Origin: Ovoidimarina sediminis
GTDB taxonomy: Bacteria; Pseudomonadota; Alphaproteobacteria; Rhodobacterales; Rhodobacteraceae
NCBI RefSeq assembly: GCF_032586175.1
Contig: NZ_JAWHTE010000015.1
Location: 62,001-126,000, forward strand
Length of the DNA: 64,000 nt
Direction of reading: 5' to 3'
Under the pieces are notes generated by a model. That model had not been told where the DNA came from. It worked only from the letters and a program-made list of their open reading frames with translations, and ran no database searches. Below are positions 15,312-23,709 of the stretch, piece by piece (the first letter of the stretch is position 1; the number at the start of each line of letters is the position of its first letter). Position numbers and translations under genes: made by a program.

Positions 15312-16922
15312 TCAGCCATGCGTCCGGAGATAGCCCAGAAGCGCCGCCGTCGAGGCGTCGACATCGCCCGCATCCCCCTCGCCAGCCACGAGCGGTTCAA
15401 GCGACTTGGCCAGTTCCTTGCCAAGCTCCACCCCCCACTGGTCGAAGGAGTTGATGCCAAGCATCACGCCTTCCACGAACACCCTGTGTTCATAGAGCGC
15501 CACGATCTGGCCCAGGATCTCGGGCGTCAGCTTCGGATAGGTCAGGGTCGTCGACGGCCGGTTGCCCGGGAACACCCGGTGGCGCGCCTGCCGGTCACGT
15601 TCGGCCCCTTCGAAGCCGGCCTTGTCCATCAGCGCCTGCGCCTCTTCGAAGCTGCGCCCCTTGAGAAGCGCCTGCGACTGCGCAAGGCAGTTCGCGATCA
15701 GAAGCCGGTGCTGGTGCGCAAGCTCGGGGTGATGGCTTTCGGCGCCGACCATGAACTCGCAGGGGATGACAGAGGTGCCCTGGTGGATCAGCTGATAGAA
15801 GGCGTGCTGGCCGTTGGTGCCGGGCTCGCCCCAGACGACGGGCCCCGAGGCGACGGGCAAGGGCGCGCCATCCATCGCGACGCTCTTGCCGTTCGATTCC
15901 ATCTCGAGCTGCTGAAGGTAGGCCGGCAGCCGGGCAAGGCGCTGTTCGTAGGGCAGAACGGCGCGGGTCGGATAGCCGCAGCCCTGCCGGTGCCAGAGGC
16001 CGACGAGCGCCAGCATGACGGGCATGTTTTCGAGCGGTTGGGCGGCGCGGAAATGTCGGTCCATCGCCTCTGCGCCCCTCAGGAACGCGCGGAAGGCCTC
16101 TGCCCCGATAGCGATCATCAGCGAAAGCCCGATGGGCCCCCACATGGAATAGCGCCCGCCAACCCAATCCTCGAACCCGAAGACGCGGGCCGGATCGATC
16201 CCGAAGGCCGCCGTCTTGTCGGTGGCCGAGGACAGGGCCGCGAAATGAGCGCCCGCCTTTTCCGCCCCGACCGTTTTCGCAAGCCAGGCGCGGGCGGTTT
16301 CGGCGTTCATCATCGTCTCGATCGTGGTGAAGGTCTTCGATGCGACGATCACGAGGGTCGAGCTTGGTTCGAGCGTGTCGAGCACGTCGTAGATATGCGC
16401 CCCGTCCACGTTGGAGACGAAATGGCAGCGCGGGCCGTCGGCATAGGGCGACAGGGCCTGCGTCGCCATCGCGGGGCCAAGATCCGACCCGCCTATGCCG
16501 ATATTCACGACATCGGTGAACCGGTGCCCGCCAGGTGCGGCGATCGAGCCGTCGCGGATGCCTTCGGCAAAGGCCTCCATCCGCGAGAGCGTTTCAAGCA
16601 CCCCGGGCATGACATCCGCCCCGTCGACCATCACCGGCCCGCCGTCGAGATTGCGCAGCGCGGTGTGAAGAACCGCCCTGCCCTCGGTTTCGTTGATCTT
16701 CTCGCCCGAGAACATCGCCTCGCGCCGCGCCGGCACGCCCGAGGCCTCGTACATCTCGACGAGAAGCGCGCGGTCGTCTTCGTTCATCGTGGTCTTCGAA
16801 TAGTCGAACCGCATGTCGAGGGCGCTGACAGCGAAGCCGTCGGCCCGGGGGGCGTCCAGCAGATCCTCGATCCGGCGGGTGGTCGCGGCCTCGGCGGCCG
16901 ATTTCAGCTTGCTCCAGTCCAT
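15312..16922 (-). CDS. pgi: Glucose-6-phosphate isomerase
   Basis: A 536-residue isomerase that interconverts glucose 6-phosphate and fructose 6-phosphate in the cytoplasm. Family motifs are present: IGIGGSDLGPAMA for phosphate binding, SKTFTTIETM, the active-site GEPGTNGQHAFYQLIHQG with its His, and QWGVELGKELA near the C-terminus. The ATG at 16922 opens the standard MDWSKLKSAA start. Upstream frame residues from 16982 are cysteine/arginine-rich and overlap pgl. It is the last gene of a zwf-pgl-pgi run, 4 bases after pgl, which routes glucose 6-phosphate into the Entner-Doudoroff or pentose phosphate branches and allows fructose 6-phosphate to recycle. Confidence 0.97.
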   Translation of the reverse strand: MDWSKLKSAAEAATTRRIEDLLDAPRADGFAVSALDMRFDYSKTTMNEDDRALLVEMYEASGVPARREAMFSGEKINETEGRAVLHTALRNLDGGPVMVDGADVMPGVLETLSRMEAFAEGIRDGSIAAPGGHRFTDVVNIGIGGSDLGPAMATQALSPYADGPRCHFVSNVDGAHIYDVLDTLEPSSTLVIVASKTFTTIETMMNAETARAWLAKTVGAEKAGAHFAALSSATDKTAAFGIDPARVFGFEDWVGGRYSMWGPIGLSLMIAIGAEAFRAFLRGAEAMDRHFRAAQPLENMPVMLALVGLWHRQGCGYPTRAVLPYEQRLARLPAYLQQLEMESNGKSVAMDGAPLPVASGPVVWGEPGTNGQHAFYQLIHQGTSVIPCEFMVGAESHHPELAHQHRLLIANCLAQSQALLKGRSFEEAQALMDKAGFEGAERDRQARHRVFPGNRPSTTLTYPKLTPEILGQIVALYEHRVFVEGVMLGINSFDQWGVELGKELAKSLEPLVAGEGDAGDVDASTAALLGYLRTHG

Positions 16923-16926
16923 CTCT

Positions 16927-17598
16927 CTACTCCGCCCAGTGCACCGTCGCGTCGTGCAGCACCGCCTGCACCGGCAGGTCATGTGCCTTCGCGTGGCGCG
17001 CGCGTTCCAGGGTTTCGCGTTTTTCCGCCCCGGTGATCAGAATATGCGTCGACATCGCGCCGGTGAGGACCGGCGCGGTCAGCGTGATGCGGGGTTCCGG
17101 GGCGCCGGGGGCGCGCATCGCCATCAGCGGCGGGGCTTTCGACGACAGGGCTTCGTCCAGCCGATCGGCGCCGGGGAAGATCGAGGCGATATGCCCATCG
17201 GCCCCCATGCCCAGAAGCAGCACCGACAGGGGCAGTTCGGGTTCGAGCCGCGCGGCGAGATCATCGATCGCGTCTTCCGGCGTGTCGGTTTCGGCGTAAA
17301 GCGGAATGTAGTCCGCCATCGCCGCCCGGTTCGTCAGAAGCCGCTCCCGGATCAGCCGGGTGTTCGAGCGTTCGTGCTCTTCCGGCACCCAGCGTTCGTC
17401 GGTCAGCAGCACGCGGATCCTGTCCCAGTGCAGATCCGCCCCGCTCAGCGTGTCGAAGACGGGCCCCGGCGTCGTGCCGCCCGGCACGGCGAAGGTGGCG
17501 CTGTCATGGTGGGTGACGTAGTTCGACAATTCGCCCGCCAGCTGGTTGGCGAGGTCGATCATCATCATTTCGCGGTCGGGATATTCGATAAATCTCAT
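16927..17598 (-). CDS. pgl: 6-phosphogluconolactonase
   Basis: A 223-residue lactonase of the DevB/Pgl family (sugar-phosphate isomerase-like fold) that opens 6-phosphogluconolactone made by Zwf. Motifs include FAVPGGTTPGPVFD near residue 38, LLTDERWVPEEHERSN near 65 and LLLGMGADGHIASIFP near 130, all typical of the enzyme. Its start overlaps the zwf stop by 4 bases (ATGA at 17595-17598), so the two consecutive reactions are translationally coupled. The length is in the usual bacterial range. No anomalies are seen. Confidence 0.95.
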   Translation of the reverse strand: MRFIEYPDREMMMIDLANQLAGELSNYVTHHDSATFAVPGGTTPGPVFDTLSGADLHWDRIRVLLTDERWVPEEHERSNTRLIRERLLTNRAAMADYIPLYAETDTPEDAIDDLAARLEPELPLSVLLLGMGADGHIASIFPGADRLDEALSSKAPPLMAMRAPGAPEPRITLTAPVLTGAMSTHILITGAEKRETLERARHAKAHDLPVQAVLHDATVHWAE

Positions 17599-19049
17599 GG
17601 CTTCAGATCGCGCCAGCGGCGCCCGTCCTTGTGCATCAGCATCAACGCCTCTTCGGGGCCCGCAGTTCCGGGCTCGTAGAGGTTAGGCTTGTCGCCCCGG
17701 CTTTCCCAGCCCTCGATGATAGGATCGGTCCAGGCCCAGGCGGCCTCGACCTCGTCACCGCGCATGAAGAGGGTCTGGTTGCCCCGGATCACGTCCATGA
17801 TGAGGCGTTCATAGGCATCCGGCACATCCGATCCGTCGGAACCGAGGACATCGGCGAAGGTCATGTCGAGCGGCACCTGGACGAGGCGCATGCCCCCCGG
17901 CCCCGGTTCCTTGATCGTGACCATCATGTCCATGCCCTCGTTCGGCTGGAGGCGGATGGTGAGTTCGTTGGCGTTGGAGCCTGCATCCTCGTCGAAAATC
18001 GAATGCGGGGGTTCCTTGAAGCGGACGACGATTTCGGACAGCCGCGCGCGCATCCGCTTGCCGGTGCGCAGGTAGAAGGGGGTGCCGTTCCAGCGCCAGT
18101 TCTCGATGTCGATCTTCATGGCGATGAAGCTTTCGGTCGTCGACGAGGGATTTTCGGCCTCTTCGGCATAAGACGGTGTGTCGGAGCCCGCGCTGTACTG
18201 CCCGCGCACGAGATCGCCATTGGCTACAGGGCGTAAGGCGCGGATAACCTTCAGCTTTTCGTCGCGGACGGCGTTCGGATCGAACTTCGCCGGCGGCTCC
18301 ATCGCCGTGAGGCAGAGAAGCTGCATCAGGTGGTTCTGCACCATGTCCCGCATGGCGCCCGACTTGTCGTAATATTCGCCCCGCCCGCCGACGCCGACGG
18401 TTTCGGCCACGGTGATCTGCACGTGATCGATGTACTGGGCGTTCCAGAGCGGCTCGAACAGGATGTTGCCGAAGCGGACGGCCATCAGGTTCTGAACCGT
18501 TTCCTTCCCCAGATAGTGATCGATCCGGTAGATCTGGCGTTCGTCGAAATACTGCGCGAGCGTCGCGTTCAGTTCCTTCGCCGAAGCCAGATCGTGACCG
18601 AAGGGCTTTTCCACGACGATGCGGCTTTGCGTGTCGGCGATGCCGTTTTCATGAAGCCGCTCGGCCAGGGGGCCGAAAAGCGCGGGGCCGACCGAGAAGT
18701 TGAAGGCATGCACCACGTTCTTGCGAAGCGCCTTCGCCAGCGCCTTCCAGCCGGATTTCCCCATGGCGTCGATCGCGATGTATTCGATGCGCTGCAGGAA
18801 CTCGGTCACGTCCTTCTGGTTCTTCCCGTCGGCCGCGCCGAATTCCTCGAGCGCCTCGCCGATCAGCCTGCGATATTCGGTATTCGACATATCGGAGCGG
18901 GCCGCGCCGATGATGCGGGCCTCCGCAGGCATCTGGCCGGCGCAGTAGCGGCGGAAGAGACCCGGCAGGATCTTGCGGCGGGCGAGATCGCCGGTGCCGC
19001 CGAAGATGACCAGATCAAACGGATCCACGGGAATGACGCGAGAGGCCAT
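17595..19049 (-). CDS. zwf: Glucose-6-phosphate 1-dehydrogenase
   Basis: A 484-residue NADP(H)-linked dehydrogenase that oxidises glucose 6-phosphate to the lactone. The N-terminal dinucleotide-binding loop GGTGDLARRKILP, the substrate-binding RIDHYLGKE with catalytic histidine region, and the C-terminal YERLIMDVIRGNQTLFMR stretch are all present. It is the first gene of the zwf-pgl-pgi operon and overlaps pgl by four bases. A LacI-type palindrome lies 20 bases upstream of the start (19069-19082), which suggests sugar-responsive repression of the whole operon. The divergent neighbour is a radical SAM gene. Confidence 0.97.
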   Translation of the reverse strand: MASRVIPVDPFDLVIFGGTGDLARRKILPGLFRRYCAGQMPAEARIIGAARSDMSNTEYRRLIGEALEEFGAADGKNQKDVTEFLQRIEYIAIDAMGKSGWKALAKALRKNVVHAFNFSVGPALFGPLAERLHENGIADTQSRIVVEKPFGHDLASAKELNATLAQYFDERQIYRIDHYLGKETVQNLMAVRFGNILFEPLWNAQYIDHVQITVAETVGVGGRGEYYDKSGAMRDMVQNHLMQLLCLTAMEPPAKFDPNAVRDEKLKVIRALRPVANGDLVRGQYSAGSDTPSYAEEAENPSSTTESFIAMKIDIENWRWNGTPFYLRTGKRMRARLSEIVVRFKEPPHSIFDEDAGSNANELTIRLQPNEGMDMMVTIKEPGPGGMRLVQVPLDMTFADVLGSDGSDVPDAYERLIMDVIRGNQTLFMRGDEVEAAWAWTDPIIEGWESRGDKPNLYEPGTAGPEEALMLMHKDGRRWRDLKP

Positions 19050-19068
19050 GGGCGCTCGTCCTATGTGA

Positions 19069-19082
19069 TGTTAACGCTAACA
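19069..19082. promoter_or_regulatory. Candidate LacI-family operator upstream of zwf
   Basis: TGTTAACGCTAACA is a near-perfect 14-base palindrome (TGTTA arms, central CG, one mismatch pair) 20 bases before the zwf start codon. This position would overlap a promoter or early transcript. A central CG flanked by TGTTA-type arms resembles operators of LacI-family sugar regulators. No regulator gene is adjacent. Confidence 0.55.
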
Positions 19083-19225
19083 ATGTGCCGCTCGTATACG
19101 CTGACCAGTGGCTGCTGTCTAGCACGGGAGCCGCGCTTCACAACTGCGTCAAAGCCGACCCGGGGTATGGCCTTTCGGCCCGTCCGGCAGTACCCGTTGA
19201 TTGCGAAGGATAAAAGAGTGCCCCC

Positions 19226-20179
19226 ATGAAAGACCACCCCTCCGGCGAAGCGGCGTTCGGCAAGTTCGACCATCCCGCGGTGACGGCGAAAGGCGAGCCG
19301 AGGGCACGGGTTGCGTTGTCGTACCCGCAGACGCTGTGGTTCAACACCGGGACGCTCTGCAATATCGAATGCGTCAACTGCTATATCGAATCCTCTCCGA
19401 AGAACGACCGTCTCGTCTATCTGACCACCGCGGAGCTGGAAGGGTTTCTCGACCAGCTTGACGAGCGGGCCTGGGGCGTGCGCGAGATCGGGTTCACGGG
19501 CGGCGAGCCCTTCATGAACCCCGAGATGATCGCGATGGCGGAGGTATCGCTTGCGCGCGGTTACGATGTGCTGATCCTGACGAACGCCATGCGCCCGATG
19601 ATGCGGAAATCGGTGCGGGCGGGGCTTGAGGATCTGGCTGCAAGATACGGAAATCGCATGACACTTCGGGTGTCGCTCGATCACTGGTCGCCGCTGCGGC
19701 ATGACGAGGAGCGGGGCGCGGGGAGTTTCGAGAAAAGCATCGAGGGGATGCGCTGGCTGAGGGATGCCGGGATCCGCATGGCGGTGGCGGGCCGGGCGCT
19801 CTGGCATGAAAGCGACGCCTCGGCGCGGGAAGGCTATGCGGCGCTTTATGCGCGGGAGGGCTTTGCCATCGACGCGGATGATCCGGGGATGACGGTGCTG
19901 TTCCCCGAGATGGACGAGACGGCGGATGTACCAGAGATTACAACGGCTTGCTGGGGTATCCTGAACAAGCGGCCCGAGGATGTGATGTGCGCCTCGTCCC
20001 GAATGGTCGTGAAGCGCAAGGGGGCGGCGCGGCCGGTGGTGGTGGCCTGCACGCTGCTGCCCTATGAGCCCGAATTCGAGCTTGGCGAAACGCTGGCGGA
20101 GGCCGAGGGCGAGGTGGCGCTGAACCACCCCCATTGCGCCAAGTTCTGTGTGCTTGGCGGGGCCAGCTGCTCGGCCTGA
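19226..20179 (+). CDS. Radical SAM protein of unknown function
   Basis: A 317-residue radical SAM enzyme. The CxxxCxxC cluster motif is Cys45, Cys49 and Cys52 (CNIECVNC), and the SAM-contacting GGEP is at 92-95. The C-terminal half carries six further cysteines at about 242, 255, 275, 304, 308 and 315, enough for an auxiliary Fe-S cluster of the SPASM or twitch kind, although the spacing does not match the SPASM signature. The reaction is unknown. There is no precursor peptide or maturase partner nearby. The gene is divergent from zwf and is followed by a GTAC-rich repeat region. The ATG at 19226 is a reasonable start; no strong Shine-Dalgarno is visible. Confidence 0.85.
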   Translation: MKDHPSGEAAFGKFDHPAVTAKGEPRARVALSYPQTLWFNTGTLCNIECVNCYIESSPKNDRLVYLTTAELEGFLDQLDERAWGVREIGFTGGEPFMNPEMIAMAEVSLARGYDVLILTNAMRPMMRKSVRAGLEDLAARYGNRMTLRVSLDHWSPLRHDEERGAGSFEKSIEGMRWLRDAGIRMAVAGRALWHESDASAREGYAALYAREGFAIDADDPGMTVLFPEMDETADVPEITTACWGILNKRPEDVMCASSRMVVKRKGAARPVVVACTLLPYEPEFELGETLAEAEGEVALNHPHCAKFCVLGGASCSA

Positions 20180-20212
20180 GTACGGTGGGGTAACGCCTGC
20201 GATTCGGGGCGT

Positions 20213-20264
20213 TTTGTACAAAGTCACACGGCGTACACAGGGCGTACACAGCCCGTACACCGCC
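20213..20264. repeat. GTAC palindrome and three 11-base direct repeats
   Basis: TTTGTACAAA (20213-20222) is a perfect 10-base palindrome. It is followed by three tandem 11-base units, each beginning CGTACAC, at 20232, 20243 and 20254. The units are one helical turn apart. The stretch lies between the convergent 3' ends of the radical SAM and DUF924 genes, in a 253-base segment with no gene. Its function is unknown. Confidence 0.6.
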
Positions 20265-20432
20265 CGTCGTCAGAATCCGGGAGGCGGGCGTACGGTGATC
20301 TTTCCGAACAGATCCTACCGCGCCGCACGGCTTACCGGGCCGTGAGACCGGCGGACGCTGTCAATACGGGAAGAGAGGCATGCAACGAGGCCCCGGCGCG
20401 GTGGCCGGGGCGGCAATCGTCGCATCGGCCGG

Positions 20433-21017
20433 TCAGACGTGGGGCCGGGCGCCCTGCATCGTCTGAAGCGCGTGGGCGTAGCCGCCATTCGCGATGAAAT
20501 CGAGCTCGTCCCCCTGCGGTTTCCGCGACAGGGCATCGTTGCGGTAGGGGAAGCGCCCGAAGCGGCGGATCACCTCGCGATGCACCTTGGCGTGTAGCAG
20601 GTGATCGGGTTCGGAATTCGGCATCCGCGTCAGCATCAGCCGCACGCAGCGATCCTGATCGACGAGGCATTCGGAATGCATCAGCGGCATGTAGAAGAAC
20701 TGGCGCGCCGGTTCGTCGATCTTCATGTCCCAGCCGCGGGCGATGGCCGACTTGGCCGCCGCGAGCGCCACCGCATCGGTGGCGAAGGCCTTGGCCGTGC
20801 CCCGGAACATGTTGCGCGGAAACTGATCCGTCAGGATGATGTAGGCCAGCGCACCGGAGGGATAGGTGAGCCAGAGCGACAGCGCGCCCTCACCCGCCTT
20901 TTCCCAGGTGTCCTGGAATTTGGACGCGACCTCTTTGTCGAGAGCATCGCCGCCCTTGTACCAGCCGTCAGGACCAACCTCGTCCAGCCAATACGACAAT
21001 ACGTCTTCCGGTTTCAT
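20433..21017 (-). CDS. DUF924-family protein
   Basis: A 194-residue helical protein of the DUF924 family. The conserved LILTDQFPRNMFRGTA segment appears here as IILTDQFPRNMFRGTA. FFYMPLMHSE and RFGRFPYRNDALSR follow, and both are diagnostic of the family. The fold is TPR-like, and no reaction or partner has been established. The ATG at 21017 is preferred to a GTG three codons upstream. It lies 74 bases downstream of the MFS transporter on the same strand, in an AT-richer gap. It may be expressed from its own promoter or by readthrough. Confidence 0.9.
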   Translation of the reverse strand: MKPEDVLSYWLDEVGPDGWYKGGDALDKEVASKFQDTWEKAGEGALSLWLTYPSGALAYIILTDQFPRNMFRGTAKAFATDAVALAAAKSAIARGWDMKIDEPARQFFYMPLMHSECLVDQDRCVRLMLTRMPNSEPDHLLHAKVHREVIRRFGRFPYRNDALSRKPQGDELDFIANGGYAHALQTMQGARPHV

Positions 21018-21091
21018 TCTACACACTCACCTTTTCGCCTGCTCGTTGTGCACATGTTTTTTTCAAAGCGTTACAAGAGTTTCTTCGATTC

Positions 21092-22384
21092 TCAACTTTT
21101 GTGGTCGCGAGAAGTTTCATTTGTTGCGGAATCGCTCACGATTTCATCGCTCGTGTCTGCGTAATACTCTTGCGCAAGCTGGGTCGCGACGGGCGAGGCC
21201 ACGGGCGTGATCGGGGCATATGGCACCGTTTCCTCGACCGGCACCGCCATGGGCCGCCGGCCCATTCGCCAGACCGCATAGGCCGCGAGGCCAAGCATCA
21301 GGATCGCGACGAAGAGCCAGAAGCCGCGCGGCCCCAGCTGTGCCATGAGCCAGCCGATGACGAGCGGGCCGGCGATGGCGCCGATCCCGTTGACGAAGAT
21401 GAGCGCGCCCGAGGCGCCCGCCATGCGCTCGCCGTCGAGATAGTCGTTCACATAGGCCAGAAGCAGCGCGTAGAGCGGGTTCGCCGTGCCGCCGACGAAG
21501 AAGGCGACGCCGATGATGACCCAGTAGATCTCGGTCGTCATCGAGCCGATGAGCGCCGCCGCCCCGCCCAGGGCCGAGACCCCGAGGATCAGGATCCGCC
21601 TGTCCATCCGGTCGGAGACCCAGCCGATCGGGAATTGCAGCAAAAGCCCGCCCACGTAGATCATCGCGACGAAGAGCGAGATCTGTCCGACGGAATAGCC
21701 CGCCTCGGTCGCGTAGACCGCCGCCATGCCGAACATGGCCGAGAAGACGCCGCCCAGGACGAAGACGCCGACGCAGCCCAGGGGCGAGATCTGGAACACC
21801 TCGAGAATGCCCATCGGCTTCGTCGTCTCGAAGGACGGTGTGGGGGTGGCCGAGAGCAGGATCGGCGCGAAGGCGATCGAGACCAGGACCGACGGGATGA
21901 TGAAGAGCACGAAGCCCGAGGGATCGCCCACCGCGACGAGACCCTGGGCCGAGATGATGCCGGCCATCTGAACGATCAGGTAGAGCGAAAGTGCCTTGCC
22001 GCGGTTCTCGTTCTCGACCGCGTTGTTCAGCCAGCTTTCGACGGTGACGTAGATGCCGGAGAAGCAGAAGCCGATCAGGACGCGCAGGAAGACCCAGGCC
22101 CAGGGATCGGTGAGCGTGGGAAAGAGGATCAGCACCGCGGAGGTGAAGGAGCCGAGCGCGGCGAAGACGCGGACATGCCCCACACGCTGGATGAGGCGCG
22201 GCGTCATGCGCGAGCCGCCGAAGAAGCCGAGGAAATAGGCGGACATGACAAGCGACATCTCGTAGGTCGAAAAGCCCTCGATCGCGCCCCGGATGCCGAG
22301 GAGCGTGCCCTGGATGCCGTTGCCGAGCATCAGGAGCAGGAGCCCGAGCAGGATTGCCCAGGAGGAGCCGAGGACCTGTATCAT
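21092..22384 (-). CDS. MFS transporter (YcaD-like)
   Basis: A 430-residue major facilitator with twelve predicted membrane segments. The first loop has the family-typical MTPRLIQRVGHVRVFA after helix 2, and a matching GWVSDRMDRRILILG motif follows helix 8. The N-terminal LLLLMLGNGIQGTLLGIRG and the charged C-terminal tail resemble YcaD/FsrR-like uncharacterised transporters. The substrate is unknown. The tail (about residues 390-430) is hydrophilic and acidic and ends in an AT-richer stretch. The gene precedes DUF924 on the same strand and follows queA by about 88 bases. Confidence 0.88.
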   Translation of the reverse strand: MIQVLGSSWAILLGLLLLMLGNGIQGTLLGIRGAIEGFSTYEMSLVMSAYFLGFFGGSRMTPRLIQRVGHVRVFAALGSFTSAVLILFPTLTDPWAWVFLRVLIGFCFSGIYVTVESWLNNAVENENRGKALSLYLIVQMAGIISAQGLVAVGDPSGFVLFIIPSVLVSIAFAPILLSATPTPSFETTKPMGILEVFQISPLGCVGVFVLGGVFSAMFGMAAVYATEAGYSVGQISLFVAMIYVGGLLLQFPIGWVSDRMDRRILILGVSALGGAAALIGSMTTEIYWVIIGVAFFVGGTANPLYALLLAYVNDYLDGERMAGASGALIFVNGIGAIAGPLVIGWLMAQLGPRGFWLFVAILMLGLAAYAVWRMGRRPMAVPVEETVPYAPITPVASPVATQLAQEYYADTSDEIVSDSATNETSRDHKS

Positions 22385-22472
22385 GTCTTGCGCCGTTTCA
22401 CGTCTTGTTGCGCCCGCCTAGCAGCATGGCCGGGGGCGCGTCCGGTGTTTTTTCGACAAAGGTTTGTCGCGT

Positions 22473-23519
22473 TCAGGCCTCGGGGAAGAGGATCGAGGCG
22501 TCGCCGTAGGAGAAGAAGCGGTATTCCTCGCGCAGGGCGTGGGCGTAGATCGCCATGATACGGTCGCGCCCCATCAGCGCCGAGACGAGCATCATGAGCG
22601 TCGATTTCGGCAGGTGGAAGTTCGTCATCAGCGCATCGGTGATGCGGAAGCGGAAGCCCGGGGTGATGAAGATATCGGTCTCGCCCGTCCAGGGGGCGAG
22701 GGTGCCGTCGTCGCGCGCCGCGCTTTCGAGGAGGCGGAGCGCGGTGGTGCCGACCGGGATGATGCGGCCGCCCGCGGCGCGGGTGGCGTTGATCTCGTCT
22801 GCCGCCTCTGGGCTGATCCGGCCCCATTCGGCGTGCATCCGGTGATCGGCGATATCGTCGACCTTGACCGGCAGGAAGGTGCCCGCGCCGATATGGAGCG
22901 TGACATGGGTGAAGCCCACGCCGCGGTCGGCGAGGGCCTGAAGGAGCGGTTCGTCGAAATGGAGGCTGGCGGTGGGGGCGGCGACGGCGCCATCGTTTCG
23001 GGCCCAGACCGTCTGGTAATCGGTCTTGTCGCGGGCGTCAGCCTTGCGGCGCGCCTCGATATAGGGCGGGAGGGGCATGTTGCCGGCCTCCGCCAGCGCC
23101 GCGTCGAAGGCGGCGCCTTCGAGGTTGAAGGAGAGCGTGGCCTGCCCGTCGTCGCGGGTCTCGACGGTGGCGGTGAGGCCTGCGGGGAGGTCTATGGTTT
23201 CGCCGTCGCGGACCTTCTTCAGGGGTTTCAGGAGCGCGCGCCAGTGGCCTCCGGGGGTGGGCTGGAGGAGCGTGATTTCGATCCGGGCGCCCTCGCCCCC
23301 TGTGCGGTGGCGGATGCCGGAGAGGCGGGCGGGGATGACCCTGGTGTCGTTGAGCACGAGGCGGTCGCCGGGGCGGAGTTCGCCGGGCAGATCGGTGACG
23401 GTGCGGTCGGCGATGCTGTCGCCCCGCGCGACGAGGAGGCGCGCGGAGGAGCGCGGGCTTGCCGGGCGGGTGGCGATCAGGTGATCGGGGAGCGGGAAAT
23501 CGAAATCGGAGAGTTTCAT
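22473..23519 (-). CDS. queA: tRNA preQ1(34) S-adenosylmethionine ribosyltransferase-isomerase
   Basis: A 348-residue QueA, which builds the epoxycyclopentane ring of queuosine at position 34 of tRNAs for Asp, Asn, His and Tyr using SAM as ribosyl donor. The N-terminal FDFPLPDHLIATRPA, central LVLNDTRVIPARL, VTLHIGAGTFLPV and C-terminal TNFHLPKSTLMMLVSAL blocks are all typical. The ATG at 23519 matches the family start MKLSDFDFPLP; 37 upstream residues in the same frame are not part of the family. No other queuosine gene is in this window. Confidence 0.96.
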   Translation of the reverse strand: MKLSDFDFPLPDHLIATRPASPRSSARLLVARGDSIADRTVTDLPGELRPGDRLVLNDTRVIPARLSGIRHRTGGEGARIEITLLQPTPGGHWRALLKPLKKVRDGETIDLPAGLTATVETRDDGQATLSFNLEGAAFDAALAEAGNMPLPPYIEARRKADARDKTDYQTVWARNDGAVAAPTASLHFDEPLLQALADRGVGFTHVTLHIGAGTFLPVKVDDIADHRMHAEWGRISPEAADEINATRAAGGRIIPVGTTALRLLESAARDDGTLAPWTGETDIFITPGFRFRITDALMTNFHLPKSTLMMLVSALMGRDRIMAIYAHALREEYRFFSYGDASILFPEA

Positions 23520-23643
23520 GGGGGCGGTGATTGGGGCGTCGGTAAGGAGAACGGAGTGGGTATTTCGGGTGAAGTCCTTCCGGATGCAAGGGGGCTTGGC
23601 CTTCTGAAGGATCGCCCGGTACGGAATCAAGGCCCGCCGGGCC

Positions 23644-23689
23644 GCCGTGCCAGCGCAAGCGCCTCCCCACGGGCATGCGCTGGCACGGC
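23644..23689 (-). terminator. Long hairpin downstream of the AsmA-like gene
   Basis: A perfect 14-bp inverted repeat (GCCGTGCCAGCGCA / TGCGCTGGCACGGC) with an 18-base loop lies 21 bases after the AsmA-like stop. There is no T-run, so it may be a terminator, an mRNA-end stabiliser or a protein-binding palindrome rather than a classical Rho-independent terminator. Confidence 0.5.
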
Positions 23690-23709
23690 AATCGATCGGA
23701 AGGCTCTCC

